Origin: CAVSWN01 sp963770995
Lineage (GTDB): Bacteria > Acidobacteriota > Vicinamibacteria > Vicinamibacterales > CAVVIG01
Length of the DNA stretch: 64,000 bases
Assembly (NCBI GenBank): GCA_963770995.1
Contig: CAVYRS010000001.1
Coordinates: forward strand, 2,418,001 to 2,482,000
Reading direction: 5' to 3'
Shown: in pieces, positions 1-8,747 of the stretch
How the letters are laid out: every line of letters begins with the position of its first letter
How positions within the stretch are numbered: the first letter of the stretch is position 1
Translations under genes and position numbers: made by a program
The notes under the pieces: model-generated
Seen by the model: only the letters and a program-made list of their open reading frames with translations
Told to the model about the DNA's origin: nothing
The model's database searches: none

Positions 1-780
1 CATGTTGAAGTGCTCGCCGTCGGGAGCGACGCGTAGTCCACCCACCCGTCGCTTCGCACATACGAGCCTGAAAACAGGACTTTCGGGCGAGCGGCGCTGA
101 AACGCACGAACGCCGGTGAGCATTTCGTACAACACTGCGCCAAAGGCCCATATATCGGCGCGCCGATCGACCGCCTTCCCGCGCGCCTGCTCGGGACTCA
201 TGTACGCCGCGGTGCCGAGGATCATTCCCGCCTGCGTCATCGCCGGCGTGGTGATCGCCGGCGAGAAGGTATTCGGTACGTGGGGTCCGGCTTCAGCCGG
301 ACCTACGGCCTTCGCGAGGCCGAAGTCCAGCACCTTCACCGTGCCGTCCGGACGCAGCTTGATGTTCGCCGGCTTCAGATCGCGATGAATGATGCCCCGC
401 TCGTGCGCCGCTTCGAGCGCTTCGACAATCTGGCGTGCGATCGGTAGCGCCTCCTCGAGCGGAATCGCTCCGCGCGCAATGCGATCCGCCAGCGTGGGAC
501 CCTCGACCAGCTCCATCACGAGCGCGGTCGTCTCGCCTGTGCGTTCCAGTCCGTAGATGGCCGCGATGTTCGGATGATTCAGCGAGGCGAGCACTTCCGC
601 TTCGCGTTGAAAACGAGCGACGCGGTCGGCGTCCAGCGCGACAGCGGCGGGCAGCACCTTGATGGCGACCAACCGCTTCAATCGAATGTCGGTCGCCCGG
701 TACACCTCGCCCATGCCGCCTGCGCCGGCAGCCGACAGGATCTCGCAGGGTCCCAGCTGCGTACCGCGCTCGAGGGGCAC
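1..780 (-). CDS. Serine/threonine protein kinase, partial (runs off the left edge)
   Basis: Read leftward from a GTG at 780. The frame is open to base 1. It encodes an Hanks-type kinase: glycine loop GAGGMGEVYRA near residue 19, VAIK lysine, catalytic HRDLKPANIKL, DFGLAK, and the APE-equivalent MSPEQARG. Such cytosolic receptors phosphorylate Ser/Thr targets and in Acidobacteriota often carry a C-terminal WD40-like propeller. The kinase fold stops early, at GVRAF (about base 100), where helices G-I should follow. The next residues (RVAPDGEHFNM) look like the propeller tail of this family, so the middle of the protein seems missing. A dispersed repeat adds residues GPAEAGPHVP after DFGLAKA. 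No clear ribosome site precedes the GTG, so the start is uncertain. Confidence 0.8.
   Translation of the reverse strand, partial: MPLERGTQLGPCEILSAAGAGGMGEVYRATDIRLKRLVAIKVLPAAVALDADRVARFQREAEVLASLNHPNIAAIYGLERTGETTALVMELVEGPTLADRIARGAIPLEEALPIARQIVEALEAAHERGIIHRDLKPANIKLRPDGTVKVLDFGLAKAVGPAEAGPHVPNTFSPAITTPAMTQAGMILGTAAYMSPEQARGKAVDRRADIWAFGAVLYEMLTGVRAFQRRSPESPVFRLVCAKRRVGGLRVAPDGEHFNM
276..306. repeat. Inverted repeat (GGTCCGGCT-GAA-family) inside the kinase gene
   Basis: The stem GGTCCGGCT / AGCCGGACC with flanking GTAC-GTGG and CTAC is the same family as at 40.1, 41.4 and 44.7 kb. Here it lies in frame inside the kinase reading frame, just after the DFG motif, and is translated as GPAEAGPHVP, in the activation-loop region. 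Confidence 0.8.
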
Positions 781-841
781 GCGCGGGAGTATAAGGGCAG
801 GAAGGCAGGATGGGCGGGCGGGATTCGCCCTTCCTGCCTTC

Positions 842-1546
842 CTAGCGGGTCACATCTGGCGGCGGAACGGCTAGCCGCCGGAACCTCTCCCGCAGCGTGT
901 CGCGGAACTTCCGCAGCTCCGCGACGCCGAGCGGGAGAAGCATGACCGGCAACGGTTCCACAGGAAACTGGCCGAGCAGCCACGCGATGACGGCCGGATC
1001 GATTCCCGCATCCTTTCGGAGCGCCATTGCGAGATCGCGCTCTGGTGGATACCCGGCCCGATCCAGAAACAGCAGGTCGACGAGATCGCGCGGCTCGGAT
1101 CGCGATAAGACGCAGGTCAGCTTGTTGACTCGGAGGTCGGCCAGCGATTCGACCACGATCCCGTCAACCGGCGGCGGCGCCGGCTCCACATCCGGCACCG
1201 GTTCGTGGATGACGTCGAGCTCGATCGGCGCCTCCGGAAGATGTAGTTGCGCCCGAACGAAGCCGCCTCCGTCCCGCACGATCGATACGGGTGTGCCATT
1301 CGCGGCTCCGATCTCTGGAAGCGCGCGGACCAGGTCGCGATGGACGTCTCGCTCGTGCACGAACAGATCGGCGTCGGCCGACAGCCGGTGCCGCAGGTGT
1401 ACACCGGCAAGCGCCGCGCCACCGCCGAGGTGAAATGGCGCGACGCGTTGGGCGGCCTGGAGAAACGCCAACTCGCGAGCGGTGACGATGCGCGGATCGA
1501 AACTGCTGGGCACGTCGCCTACGTGGCGGGCATCGTCGGCGGCCAT
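842..1546 (-). CDS. AbiEii/AbiGii-like nucleotidyltransferase family protein
   Basis: A 234-residue protein. Residues 38-64 carry LGGGAALAGVHLRHRLSADA followed by DLF, which matches the GGTALAL...HRxSxDxDLF signature of the AbiEii/DUF1814 nucleotidyltransferase family (type IV toxin-antitoxin toxins and phage abortive-infection proteins; also stand-alone proteins). The acidic pair D-x-D would bind metal and NTP. It overlaps the upstream small gene by 28 bases, so the two are probably co-translated. The partner does not look like the usual winged-helix AbiEi antitoxin, so a toxin role is inference only. The stop falls just before a GAAGGCAGGA-rich inverted stretch at 800-842 that could end transcription. 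Confidence 0.7.
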   Translation of the reverse strand: MAADDARHVGDVPSSFDPRIVTARELAFLQAAQRVAPFHLGGGAALAGVHLRHRLSADADLFVHERDVHRDLVRALPEIGAANGTPVSIVRDGGGFVRAQLHLPEAPIELDVIHEPVPDVEPAPPPVDGIVVESLADLRVNKLTCVLSRSEPRDLVDLLFLDRAGYPPERDLAMALRKDAGIDPAVIAWLLGQFPVEPLPVMLLPLGVAELRKFRDTLRERFRRLAVPPPDVTR

Positions 1547-1836
1547 GGCGTGTCAGGCAGTTCGAGGAGATAGGCCCACATCGCGCGCGTTCGACCCAGG
1601 TGCCGCTGCAGTCCGCTCCACGCGGCGCGAATCATCGCCGGCGTGACGAAGAGCCACACATCGCGCGTGTTGGCTTCCCGCAGCAGCGCCCCCATCCAAT
1701 ACGCGCGGACCTCCGGATCCGGAGCGTTCACTGCCGCGTGCAAATCTGCAACCGTCGCAGTCGTCCACCACAGGAAGTACGGTCGGTGGGAGCCGTCCAT
1801 CAGCAGCGGCGAGGTCGGCGGGAGCGGCGTGTTCAC
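1519..1836 (-). CDS. Conserved small protein, possible partner of the nucleotidyltransferase
   Basis: A 105-residue protein from a GTG at 1836. I do not recognise a named domain. It is rich in Trp and Leu (FLWWTTATVADLH, YWMGALLREANTRDVWLF), has no signal peptide or membrane segment, and looks all-helical. The middle segment on losing or gaining reading units (REANTRDVW) reads like a small adaptor of AbiEii-type pairs. It starts the two-gene operon and its 3' end overlaps the nucleotidyltransferase start by 28 bases, which suggests coupled translation and possibly a physical complex. An antitoxin or regulatory role is a guess from this arrangement. Confidence 0.5.
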   Translation of the reverse strand: MNTPLPPTSPLLMDGSHRPYFLWWTTATVADLHAAVNAPDPEVRAYWMGALLREANTRDVWLFVTPAMIRAAWSGLQRHLGRTRAMWAYLLELPDTPWPPTMPAT

Positions 1837-1873
1837 CGCCTTATTGTACGCCCCGCTGTGACACGCTTGCGGC

Positions 1874-3034
1874 TCAGCGCGTCACGACAATCGTGACTTC
1901 TTCGTCGGCGATGAGCGCGCCGTCGTCGGCGCGGCAGCGGAGCACGTAGGTGCCTGGCTGGCTGAACGTGACGTGGACTTCTTCCTTGCCGTCGGGCGAG
2001 AGATGCGGCGCGCTCCAGAGGGGCGCCCATGGCGAATTCGCGCCGGCGCGCGTGTCTTCCCAAGCCTTGACTTGCGGCGGATCGAACGTGACGGTGCCGC
2101 CGGCCGGCCCGCGATACAGGAACCACGAGGTGTGGAGGCCGAGGTTCTTGCCGACGGTGATGCGTGTCGGCGGCACCATAGCGGGATTGCGGCCGAGGAG
2201 CGCCGCCAGGGGATTCCCCTGCGCCGGCGGCGCGCCGGGCTGCGCTGCGGTGGGCGGCGTGGCCGCCGGCTGCGCTGGCTGCGTGCCGGTCGACGGTTGC
2301 GCCGGCTGCGCGCCGCTTGATGGCTCCGCCGGCTGCGCGCCCGTTGATTGCTGCGCCGCCCGCGCCTGCGCGGCGGCCACGCGCTGCAGATTGCGCGGCT
2401 TGGGAATGCCGTCGTCTTTGACCGCGGTGATAATCGTCAGCGGCTCGCCGATCTTCACTGTGCGTGATTTGATTTCCTGGACCGACAACACGGGCGGCTT
2501 GTTCGAACGCACTTCAGGACTGCTCGTGCCGGCGCCGAGCGCCCCGGTCTCTGACGCCTTCACGACATCGTCGACGATGTAGTCGGGACGGAGCGTGGCG
2601 TACGCCTTTTCAGTTTTGCCGTATGTGGTGAGTGTCCAGATCAGCTCGTCCTTCGGACCGAACCCGTTGGGCACCTTCACACGGAACACGAATCGATTGC
2701 GGCGCGGGAGAAAGTGCGTCGGCTGCCCCTGATCCGCGCCGCCGACGTTGAAGCCATTCTCGGGACCGACCGGGACGTCGACCTCTTCTTCCCAGTTCCG
2801 ATTCATGTAGCCGAAGATGAAATACTTCGTGCCGTCGGGCGCCTGCTCCCAACCCTCATACCCCGGCGCGACGTTCTGGCCTCTCGTGTAGGACAGTGAC
2901 TGCGCGCCCAGCGTCACGGCGGCAAAAACCGCGATCAAAAACAAAGGCAACCACGAAAACACGAAAACACGAAGAAAACCTTCTTGTTCTTTTTCGTGTC
3001 TTCGTGTCTTCGTGGTTGCGTTTGGCACGGTCAC
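1874..3034 (-). CDS. Secreted protein of unknown function with Ala/Pro-rich linker
   Basis: About 386 residues if the GTG at 3034 is used. That GTG overlaps the stop of the upstream cytochrome-like gene (GTGA) and has GGAGGACAGGAG just before it, so coupling is likely. A downstream GTG at 2962 is an alternative. The first 25 residues come from a dispersed repeat, and a hydrophobic signal peptide follows, ending near TLGAQ. The mature part has a beta-rich N-terminal domain (GWEQAPDGTKYFIFGYMNRN), a linker of imperfect GAQPAEPSS / GAQPAQPST units (bases 2250-2350), and a C-terminal beta domain ending in GTYVLRCRADDG, which resembles PKD/Ig-like folds. It probably acts in the periplasm with the product of the upstream gene. 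Confidence 0.65.
   Translation of the reverse strand: MTVPNATTKTRRHEKEQEGFLRVFVFSWLPLFLIAVFAAVTLGAQSLSYTRGQNVAPGYEGWEQAPDGTKYFIFGYMNRNWEEEVDVPVGPENGFNVGGADQGQPTHFLPRRNRFVFRVKVPNGFGPKDELIWTLTTYGKTEKAYATLRPDYIVDDVVKASETGALGAGTSSPEVRSNKPPVLSVQEIKSRTVKIGEPLTIITAVKDDGIPKPRNLQRVAAAQARAAQQSTGAQPAEPSSGAQPAQPSTGTQPAQPAATPPTAAQPGAPPAQGNPLAALLGRNPAMVPPTRITVGKNLGLHTSWFLYRGPAGGTVTFDPPQVKAWEDTRAGANSPWAPLWSAPHLSPDGKEEVHVTFSQPGTYVLRCRADDGALIADEEVTIVVTR
2946..3022. repeat. Fold-back repeat of the CTTCGTG type inside a CDS start
   Basis: The arms ACCACGAAAACACGAA and TTCGTGTCTTCGTGGT are inverted about a short spacer. This belongs to a dispersed family of TTCGTG-rich repeats. It lies between the coupled GTG start at 3034 and the signal peptide of the secreted protein, and is therefore translated (residues near TKTRRHEKEQ). 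Confidence 0.75.
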
Positions 3035-4484
3035 CGCTCCTGTCCTCCAGCTGGTTTCGTCATCGCGGCCGGCGGCGTGACCAGGCACAACGGACAGCCG
3101 ATCACGTTGTCGTTCTTCGTGAGCTTCAGCTTCTCGCGCCGTCTGGCCATCTCCTCCTGGAATTGCTCGTCGTTGAGCGCGACGCGCATGCCGAGGTCGA
3201 TGAACATGTTCGCCACCGAGCGGTTGCCTGATCCCTGCCAGTTGCGCGGATCGGGGACGTTCTTGTTGGTCGGCGAATTGTCCATGTAACCGACGATGTG
3301 GAGGATCGTGCCTCGCGGCAGCAGCGGCGCTGAGTCGTCGGTGTAGTCGTAGCCGCGCACCCAGTTGTGGTCGTAGCCGACGCAGTTGAGCGTCTGGATG
3401 TTGTAGCCCCAGATCGCTTCGAGACACATCCGCTGTCCCGGCGCGTGCAGATGCGGCTCGAAGGAAATGATCTTGGTGTGCTGCTGCAGCACGGTGTAGG
3501 CGTGGAGCTGCTGGTTCGCTTCCATCGCCTTGATGTCGATGTCCACGCCGTTGCCCAGACCGAACACCGCTCGACGGTAGGTCGGGACGTAGCCCTTCGG
3601 CTGGAACTTGAAGCCGATCTCGAGGTGCGCCTTGGTGTCGCGGCCGTTCGAATGGAGATGAATCGAATCGGAGACGATGTGACGTCCCGGCTTTCAGCAG
3701 CCGCGCCGACTTCGGGATCGAAGAAGTCGGCGTTGCGGCCGACCTCGTGGACCGGCCAGTTGACCGCTTCTTCGTTGGTGAAGATGTCGAGCGGGTCCTG
3801 CTGCGTGGACTCACCCTCTTTGATGACCTGCGTCCGCCAGATCATGTGGTGAAACACGAACCGGCCGCCGACCGTGGCGCGGTTGGGACCGGCCTTCGTT
3901 TCGACGTCGTTCACTTCCTTGATCTCGAGCGCGGCGACGTAGCGATCTTCGGTCAGCCCGGTCGGCACGCTCGGAATCTCACCCCACCAGTCGGGCGCAT
4001 CGCCCTTCACCACGAGCTCCTTGCGTCTTCACGATCAGATCGGGCGTGCCGATCGCCCAGGCTTTGCCGTCCGGCCACACCTTGGCGGGCGGCATCTCGG
4101 CGGGGTTGCCGCGCGGCGCGCCACTGTCGGCCCATTTCGCGATCATCGCGACTCTCGCCGTCGCAGAGCGACGGGTCGTTGTGGAACTGCTGAATGCCGA
4201 TGTTCTTCTCGACGTACCACGGCGGCATGACGCCGGCACGCGGGCCCATGCCGGTGCGCTGCTTCATCGCGCGCGCCCATGGCCGCGACGTCCTCGTAGG
4301 TGACGAGCGCCATCGGCGCCACGCCCTCGGGGCGATGGCAGTTCTGACAGCTCCGCTGCAGGATCGGCGCGATGTGCTTGGAGAACGTCACCTCGGGCGC
4401 GGCGGCCTGCTGGGCCTGCAGCACGAACGGCGCGCTCACCCCGACGGCGGCCGAGAAAAACAACGCAACCTTGCGTGGCGTCAT
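3031..4484 (-). CDS. Cytochrome c / copper type II monooxygenase-like protein, frame disrupted
   Basis: The start at 4484 has a good ribosome site (GAAGGAGCG) and a signal peptide. Residues near 45 carry CQNCHRPEG, one heme c site. Later parts carry HHM, HLHSNG and HLHAPGQ, resembling the copper ligands of ascorbate-dependent type II monooxygenases. Proteins of this fused layout are common in Acidobacteriota and Planctomycetota and are presumably periplasmic oxidoreductases of unknown substrate. Reading it through needs five frame corrections, all removal of one extra base (about 4276, 4155, 4025, 3713 and 3686). The corrected length is near 482 residues. It is transcribed before, and coupled to, the secreted protein downstream. 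Confidence 0.7.
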
Positions 4485-4570
4485 TACAGTCGCTCCTTCA
4501 CAAAACGATCACGACAAAGGAATTCAACTGATAAGAATAGCGAAGGCAATGGGCAACCACCAAGGCTTTC

Positions 4571-5757
4571 TTAGAGGGTTCCGGCGGCGCGTCGCAGCTG
4601 TGCACGGAGTGCCGCGATGTGCCGGTTGACGCTGTGACGCTCGGCCGCGCGCGCAATCTCATCGCGTCCCAGCACGTGCTCCGGAAAGGCCCGAGAGGTG
4701 GCGATCGCCTCGAGGGCCTCGACCAAGGCGTCCTCGTCGCCGTTCGGGAACAACAGGCCCGACACACCGTGGTCGACCGTCTCGCCGAAACCGCCGGTCC
4801 GGCTCGCGATCACCGGCACGCCGCGGACGATGGCTTCCGGCGCGACGAGCCCGAATGGTTCAGCCGAGATCGTCGGCGCGACCAGCGCCCACGCGTCTTC
4901 GAGGCGCCGTTCGACAGCTGCCGGGTCGAGCCATCCGGTCAACAGCACAGCATCGTCGAGCCGATGCGCACGAATGGCGTCTTCGACGTCGCCGCGGCCG
5001 ACGCCGTCGCCGCAAATCGTGAGCCGTGCATCGGGCACGCTGCCGCGCAGCCGAGCGAACGCGCGCATGAGCAGCGGCACGCCTTTCTCGGGCCGCAGTT
5101 GACCGCAGAACACGAATTGCGGATGCGCCGCCGGGCGTCTCCTGAATGCCGGTCCCGGGGATTCACGGGGAAGATCAGGTGATCGGCCTCGATGCCATTC
5201 GCACGCAGATCGTCGGCCATATGACGGCTGCAAGTAAGCACCAGCCTCGGCCGCGCGATGCCGCGCGCGATGCCGGCGTACCGAACCTGATCCCGCAACC
5301 AGTGCGGCAGCGACAGACAGCCGGATCGCCAGCACACCAGACCGGCTCTGTGCGTGCAGATCTCGCCGCTCGGCAACAGCTTGGTGCCGAGCGGACAGAT
5401 GATCTTGCGATCGACCACCATCATCACGGAGGGAATCGTCCCGAGCGGCCAGAGCACGGCCGGCGACAGGTGGTACGCGAACAAGTGGATCAGCGCGACG
5501 TCGGGTTGAAACGCGCGAAGGGCGCTCCGCGCGCGACGGACGGCGAACGGATTCACGATTTGCAGGAGCGCCTGAGCACCGGGATTCGTGGTGCCGTAGG
5601 CCACGAAGTCCGCCGTACCGTCACACGCCGACCCCGCGCTGCTCGTCAGCAGCCGCACGTCGTCGCCCGCCGCCGACAGACCCGCGCGCACGATGTCCGC
5701 GTAGGCTTCGGCGCCGCCGCGCGACGGCATCCAATCAGTGACCAGCAGAACTTTCAG
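4571..5757 (-). CDS. Family 4 glycosyltransferase, one frame disruption
   Basis: The N-terminal half has the GT4 opening VLLVTDWMPSRGGAEAYAD and the C-terminal half the donor-binding domain (FVFCGQLRPEKGVPLLM, then EPFGLVAPEAIVRGVPVIAS and GLLFPNGD). Such enzymes transfer a sugar from a nucleotide donor to a lipid-linked or growing glycan at the cytosolic membrane face. The halves lie in different frames. The break is near 5145-5160, where a run of four C could have lost a fifth, one of only two apparent deletions in the window. No ATG/GTG fits the start; CTG at 5757 is the best guess. It is the last gene of the guaB-glycan operon. Confidence 0.8.
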
Positions 5758-5765
5758 AAGGATCC

Positions 5766-6806
5766 TCAGGGCAATGAGACGCGCGTGCGTCGCTGGGCGG
5801 ACTCCTCGGCGGCCAGCACCACCTGCAAGCTCCGCTCGCCGTCCTCGATCGTCGCCAGCTCCACGCGTTGGCCTTCGATGCGCCGGATGAAGGCCGCCAG
5901 CGCACGCCGGAACGACGATTCGTACGCCGGCTGCCGCAGCCGCCGCAGCCCGAGCGCCGCCGACTGCTTCGTCGGCCACAGAAACCGCTTCCGCACGCCG
6001 TACCCGGTCAGGCGCTGTTCGGAGAGGACCGGCGCGAGCGCGTAGCGGTCGATCCGCAGCGTCCCGCGCTCGCCGATGAACTCGAGGAAGTCCGCCGGGC
6101 CGGCGCAGAAGCTGACGAACAGCTGCACGTGCGCGCCGCCGCGCATCGCGAGCGTCACGGTCGCGCTGTCGTGCTCGGTCCGCGCGGAGGCGATGCGCGC
6201 CTCCACGCTCGCCACCTCGTCATCGAGGCACCAGCGCAGCAAATCGACGTGATGCGAGGCGAGATCCAGCAGCGCGCCGCCGCCGGACTCGCGCCGCCGC
6301 TTCCAGGCGGACATCGCGTCGGGTGAGAGCGGTTCGCAGAACGCCGCCTGCACGGCGCGAACGGTCCCGATGCGGTTCGCTCTGAGGAGCGCCCGCCCGC
6401 GCTCATGGCAGGGATGATGTCGGTAGTTGAATCCCACCGCCCCGAGCACCTTCGCGCGCGAGACGGCGTCGGCGACGGCGCGCGCCTCGCCTGCCGTCGC
6501 AGCCAGCGGCTTTTCCACGTAGACGTGCCTGCCCTTGCGTGCTGCGTCGATCGCGACCTCCGCGTGCAGCGCGGTGGGGACGCTGATGACAACCGCGTCG
6601 ACGTCGCTCTCCAGCACATCGATGGCGCGGCTGTGCACGGGACCGCGCACCAGTGGCGCCGCCCTGGCGCGCGCCGCTGCATCGGGATCGGCGGCCGTCA
6701 CGAGGGTGGCGCCGGGCAGACGCTGCAGCGTGCGCAGGTGCGCCCAGTAGGCGATCGTGCCGCACCCGATGACGCCCACACGGACCGGTGTACGCGGCGC
6801 GGTCAT
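5766..6806 (-). CDS. Gfo/Idh/MocA family NAD(P)-dependent oxidoreductase
   Basis: A 346-residue protein. The Rossmann motif GVIGCGTIAYWAH is at residues 11-23, and EKPLA, with the conserved catalytic-site lysine of the family, lies near residue 99. The C-terminal alpha/beta domain contains GGGALLDLASHHVDLLRW, whose HHVD matches the family's substrate histidine. These enzymes oxidise, reduce or rearrange sugars, often nucleotide sugars. Its ATG overlaps the stop of the preceding glycosyltransferase (ATGA at 6803-6806), and GT4 follows, so it probably supplies or modifies a sugar for the glycan made by this operon. The substrate cannot be named from sequence. Confidence 0.88.
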   Translation of the reverse strand: MTAPRTPVRVGVIGCGTIAYWAHLRTLQRLPGATLVTAADPDAAARARAAPLVRGPVHSRAIDVLESDVDAVVISVPTALHAEVAIDAARKGRHVYVEKPLAATAGEARAVADAVSRAKVLGAVGFNYRHHPCHERGRALLRANRIGTVRAVQAAFCEPLSPDAMSAWKRRRESGGGALLDLASHHVDLLRWCLDDEVASVEARIASARTEHDSATVTLAMRGGAHVQLFVSFCAGPADFLEFIGERGTLRIDRYALAPVLSEQRLTGYGVRKRFLWPTKQSAALGLRRLRQPAYESSFRRALAAFIRRIEGQRVELATIEDGERSLQVVLAAEESAQRRTRVSLP

Positions 6807-7768
6807 CGCGCTCGTCCCGCGTAGCGCACTTTGTTGACCTCTATGTCCTGCATGCGCGCGTCGAGCGCGGGCGCCTTGATGCCCAGATATCCCGCCAGTT
6901 CGCCGGCGGCCTTCGCGACCGCTGCCACCACCAGCGCCGGGATCGTCGCGGCCGGCAGACTCGCCAACCCCACACGCCTCACCCCCGGCAACACGCGGGC
7001 TACGAGCACGGCGGGAATCATTGGAGACGCGACAATGTAGAGCAGCCGGCGGCGCCAGGACCATCGCGCCGCGCGCCGCATGCCGAGCGCCGCGCCGGCG
7101 CAGAATTTCTCGACGAGAAACGCGCGCGCGTGACCGACGTTCAGGTGCAGGATGCGCGCCGCCGGCGCGAACATCGCCCGATGACCCGCGGCGTGGAGTC
7201 GCGTCCACATCTCTTCTTCGCTCGGATCCAGCACGCGGGCCAGGGCGCCGTCGAGCGCGAGCAGGATGGACCGGCGGTACGCGGTGTTGTAGATCAGCGG
7301 GTCGCGCATCTCGCCAGGCGCCCGGCTCGAACCCCACCGTCCGTAGTCGAACAGGTATGCGGCCCAACTCAGTGGACCGTTCGGGTTGGCGTTGTCGATC
7401 GCCGGCACGACCGCAGCAAACTTGTCGCCGAACGCCGCGAGCAGCGATTCGGCCCACTCCGCCTGCGGGTAGGTGTGCGTCTCGCCAATGAAAACCACCG
7501 GCGCCGTCGCCGCACGCACGCCGGCCGCTCGGGCGGACGCGAGCCGGAAACGCGCGTCGATCGGCACGATCTGCGCGCCGGCAAACGGCGTCAGCTCCTC
7601 GGCACGGATGGACGCCACGGCGCTGCTGGGAAGGACGATGACGGGCTCGATCGTATGCGGAGAGCGCTGGCGGGCGAGCGCCGCGATCACCGGCCGGATG
7701 GTCTCGTAGGCGTCCGTCGCGAGCACGACCGACAGATGCGGAGTCTGATCGCGAACGCTCTCATGCAT
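6803..7768 (-). CDS. Family 2 glycosyltransferase (copy B of a tandem pair)
   Basis: A 321-residue GT-A-fold enzyme opening with LSVVLATDAYETIRPVIAAL and containing the pre-catalytic segment VVFIGETHTYPQ. The usual DxD position reads GETH, so the metal site is unusual. The C-terminal third has hydrophobic stretches (LLYIVASPMIPAVLVARVL and later) that suggest membrane association. It is a clear paralogue of the next gene upstream: same length, same order of motifs (GETH, NANP, WA-YL-DYG-WG, HLN). The pair overlaps by eight bases and arose by tandem duplication. It probably adds a residue to the surface glycan. Confidence 0.85.
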   Translation of the reverse strand: MHESVRDQTPHLSVVLATDAYETIRPVIAALARQRSPHTIEPVIVLPSSAVASIRAEELTPFAGAQIVPIDARFRLASARAAGVRAATAPVVFIGETHTYPQAEWAESLLAAFGDKFAAVVPAIDNANPNGPLSWAAYLFDYGRWGSSRAPGEMRDPLIYNTAYRRSILLALDGALARVLDPSEEEMWTRLHAAGHRAMFAPAARILHLNVGHARAFLVEKFCAGAALGMRRAARWSWRRRLLYIVASPMIPAVLVARVLPGVRRVGLASLPAATIPALVVAAVAKAAGELAGYLGIKAPALDARMQDIEVNKVRYAGRAR

Positions 7769-8747
7769 TCGATTCGCGAACCGGTCCTGCGTACCGAGCC
7801 TTGTGCAGCTCGATTTCGGTGAGGCGCTTTTCCGCGGCCACCGGCTTGAATCCGAGGTAGCCGATCACCTCGCCGAGGACCTTGGCCATGGCACCCAGCG
7901 CGACGATCGGCATCGTCGCGGCGGGAAGGGTCTGCCCCGCCGCGCCGAACCGCACGATTGATCGGATACGCCAGGTCAGGACGAGTACGACGAGCGGTGA
8001 TGCGGTGACGTACATGACGCGCCGGAGCATCGTCCACCGGCGCCCGCGCTGCCAGCCAATCAGCAGACCGGCGAAGAATCTGATGCGAAGCATCGCGGGC
8101 AGCTGCGTCGCGTTCAAGTGGCGCGTTCGCGCCAAGGGCTCGAACCGGGCGTAGTAGCCGCTGCGTTGCAGCGTCGGCCACAGCTCTTCATTTGCGGTGT
8201 CGAGCAGCGCATCGAGCCGATCACCGAGCGCCAGCAACGCCGAGCGGCGATAGGCGCCGTTGTACAGCGCCGGCTTTGGCAGCAAGCCGCTGAGGCGTCC
8301 GGCGCCCCACATGCCATAGTCCGTCAGATAGGACGCCCAGCTGATCGTGCTCGCCGGGTTGGCGTTCACGATCGCGGGAATAACGGCGGCGCACCGATCG
8401 TCGCCGCAGAAGGCCCCGGTCAGCCGCTCGGCCATCTCCGGCTCCGGGAAGCAGTGCGTCTCGCCCACGAACACGATCGGCGCCGACGCCGCCCGCACGC
8501 CCGTCGCTCGCGCAGAGGCGAGGGAAAGCGGAGCGCGCGTGTCCATCACACGGACGCCGAAGAACCCGCTCAGCTCAGCCCACTGAACCGGACCGACGGT
8601 TGTAGCCGGCGCCACGATGACCAATTCGATGCTCGCGATTGCGGTCTGCCGGCGAAGCTTCGCGATCACCGGCCGCAGCGTGTCGTAGGTGTCGGTGGCG
8701 AGGACGATACTGAGGTGCGGCGAGCCGGACGGCGTGTCGGCGTTCAT
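7761..8747 (-). CDS. Family 2 glycosyltransferase (copy A of a tandem pair)
   Basis: About 328 residues from an ATG at 8747 that overlaps the stop of the GT8-like gene (ATGA). It opens LSIVLATDTYDTLRPVIAKL and has IVFVGETHCFPEPEMAERL, sharing the atypical GETH in place of a DxD with copy B. The C-terminal region (ASPLVVLVLTW and surrounding) is hydrophobic. Family knowledge: GT2 enzymes transfer from UDP- or GDP-sugars. Two neighbouring copies that have drifted apart suggest two successive, slightly different linkages in one polymer. Longer readings of this frame upstream to 8975 are not supported because they overlap the GT8-like gene. Confidence 0.85.
   Translation of the reverse strand: MNADTPSGSPHLSIVLATDTYDTLRPVIAKLRRQTAIASIELVIVAPATTVGPVQWAELSGFFGVRVMDTRAPLSLASARATGVRAASAPIVFVGETHCFPEPEMAERLTGAFCGDDRCAAVIPAIVNANPASTISWASYLTDYGMWGAGRLSGLLPKPALYNGAYRRSALLALGDRLDALLDTANEELWPTLQRSGYYARFEPLARTRHLNATQLPAMLRIRFFAGLLIGWQRGRRWTMLRRVMYVTASPLVVLVLTWRIRSIVRFGAAGQTLPAATMPIVALGAMAKVLGEVIGYLGFKPVAAEKRLTEIELHKARYAGPVRESNA

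Noticed and set aside
842..1836. A classical AbiE toxin-antitoxin pair
   Set aside because: The small partner does not resemble the winged-helix AbiEi antitoxin; only the nucleotidyltransferase family is supported.
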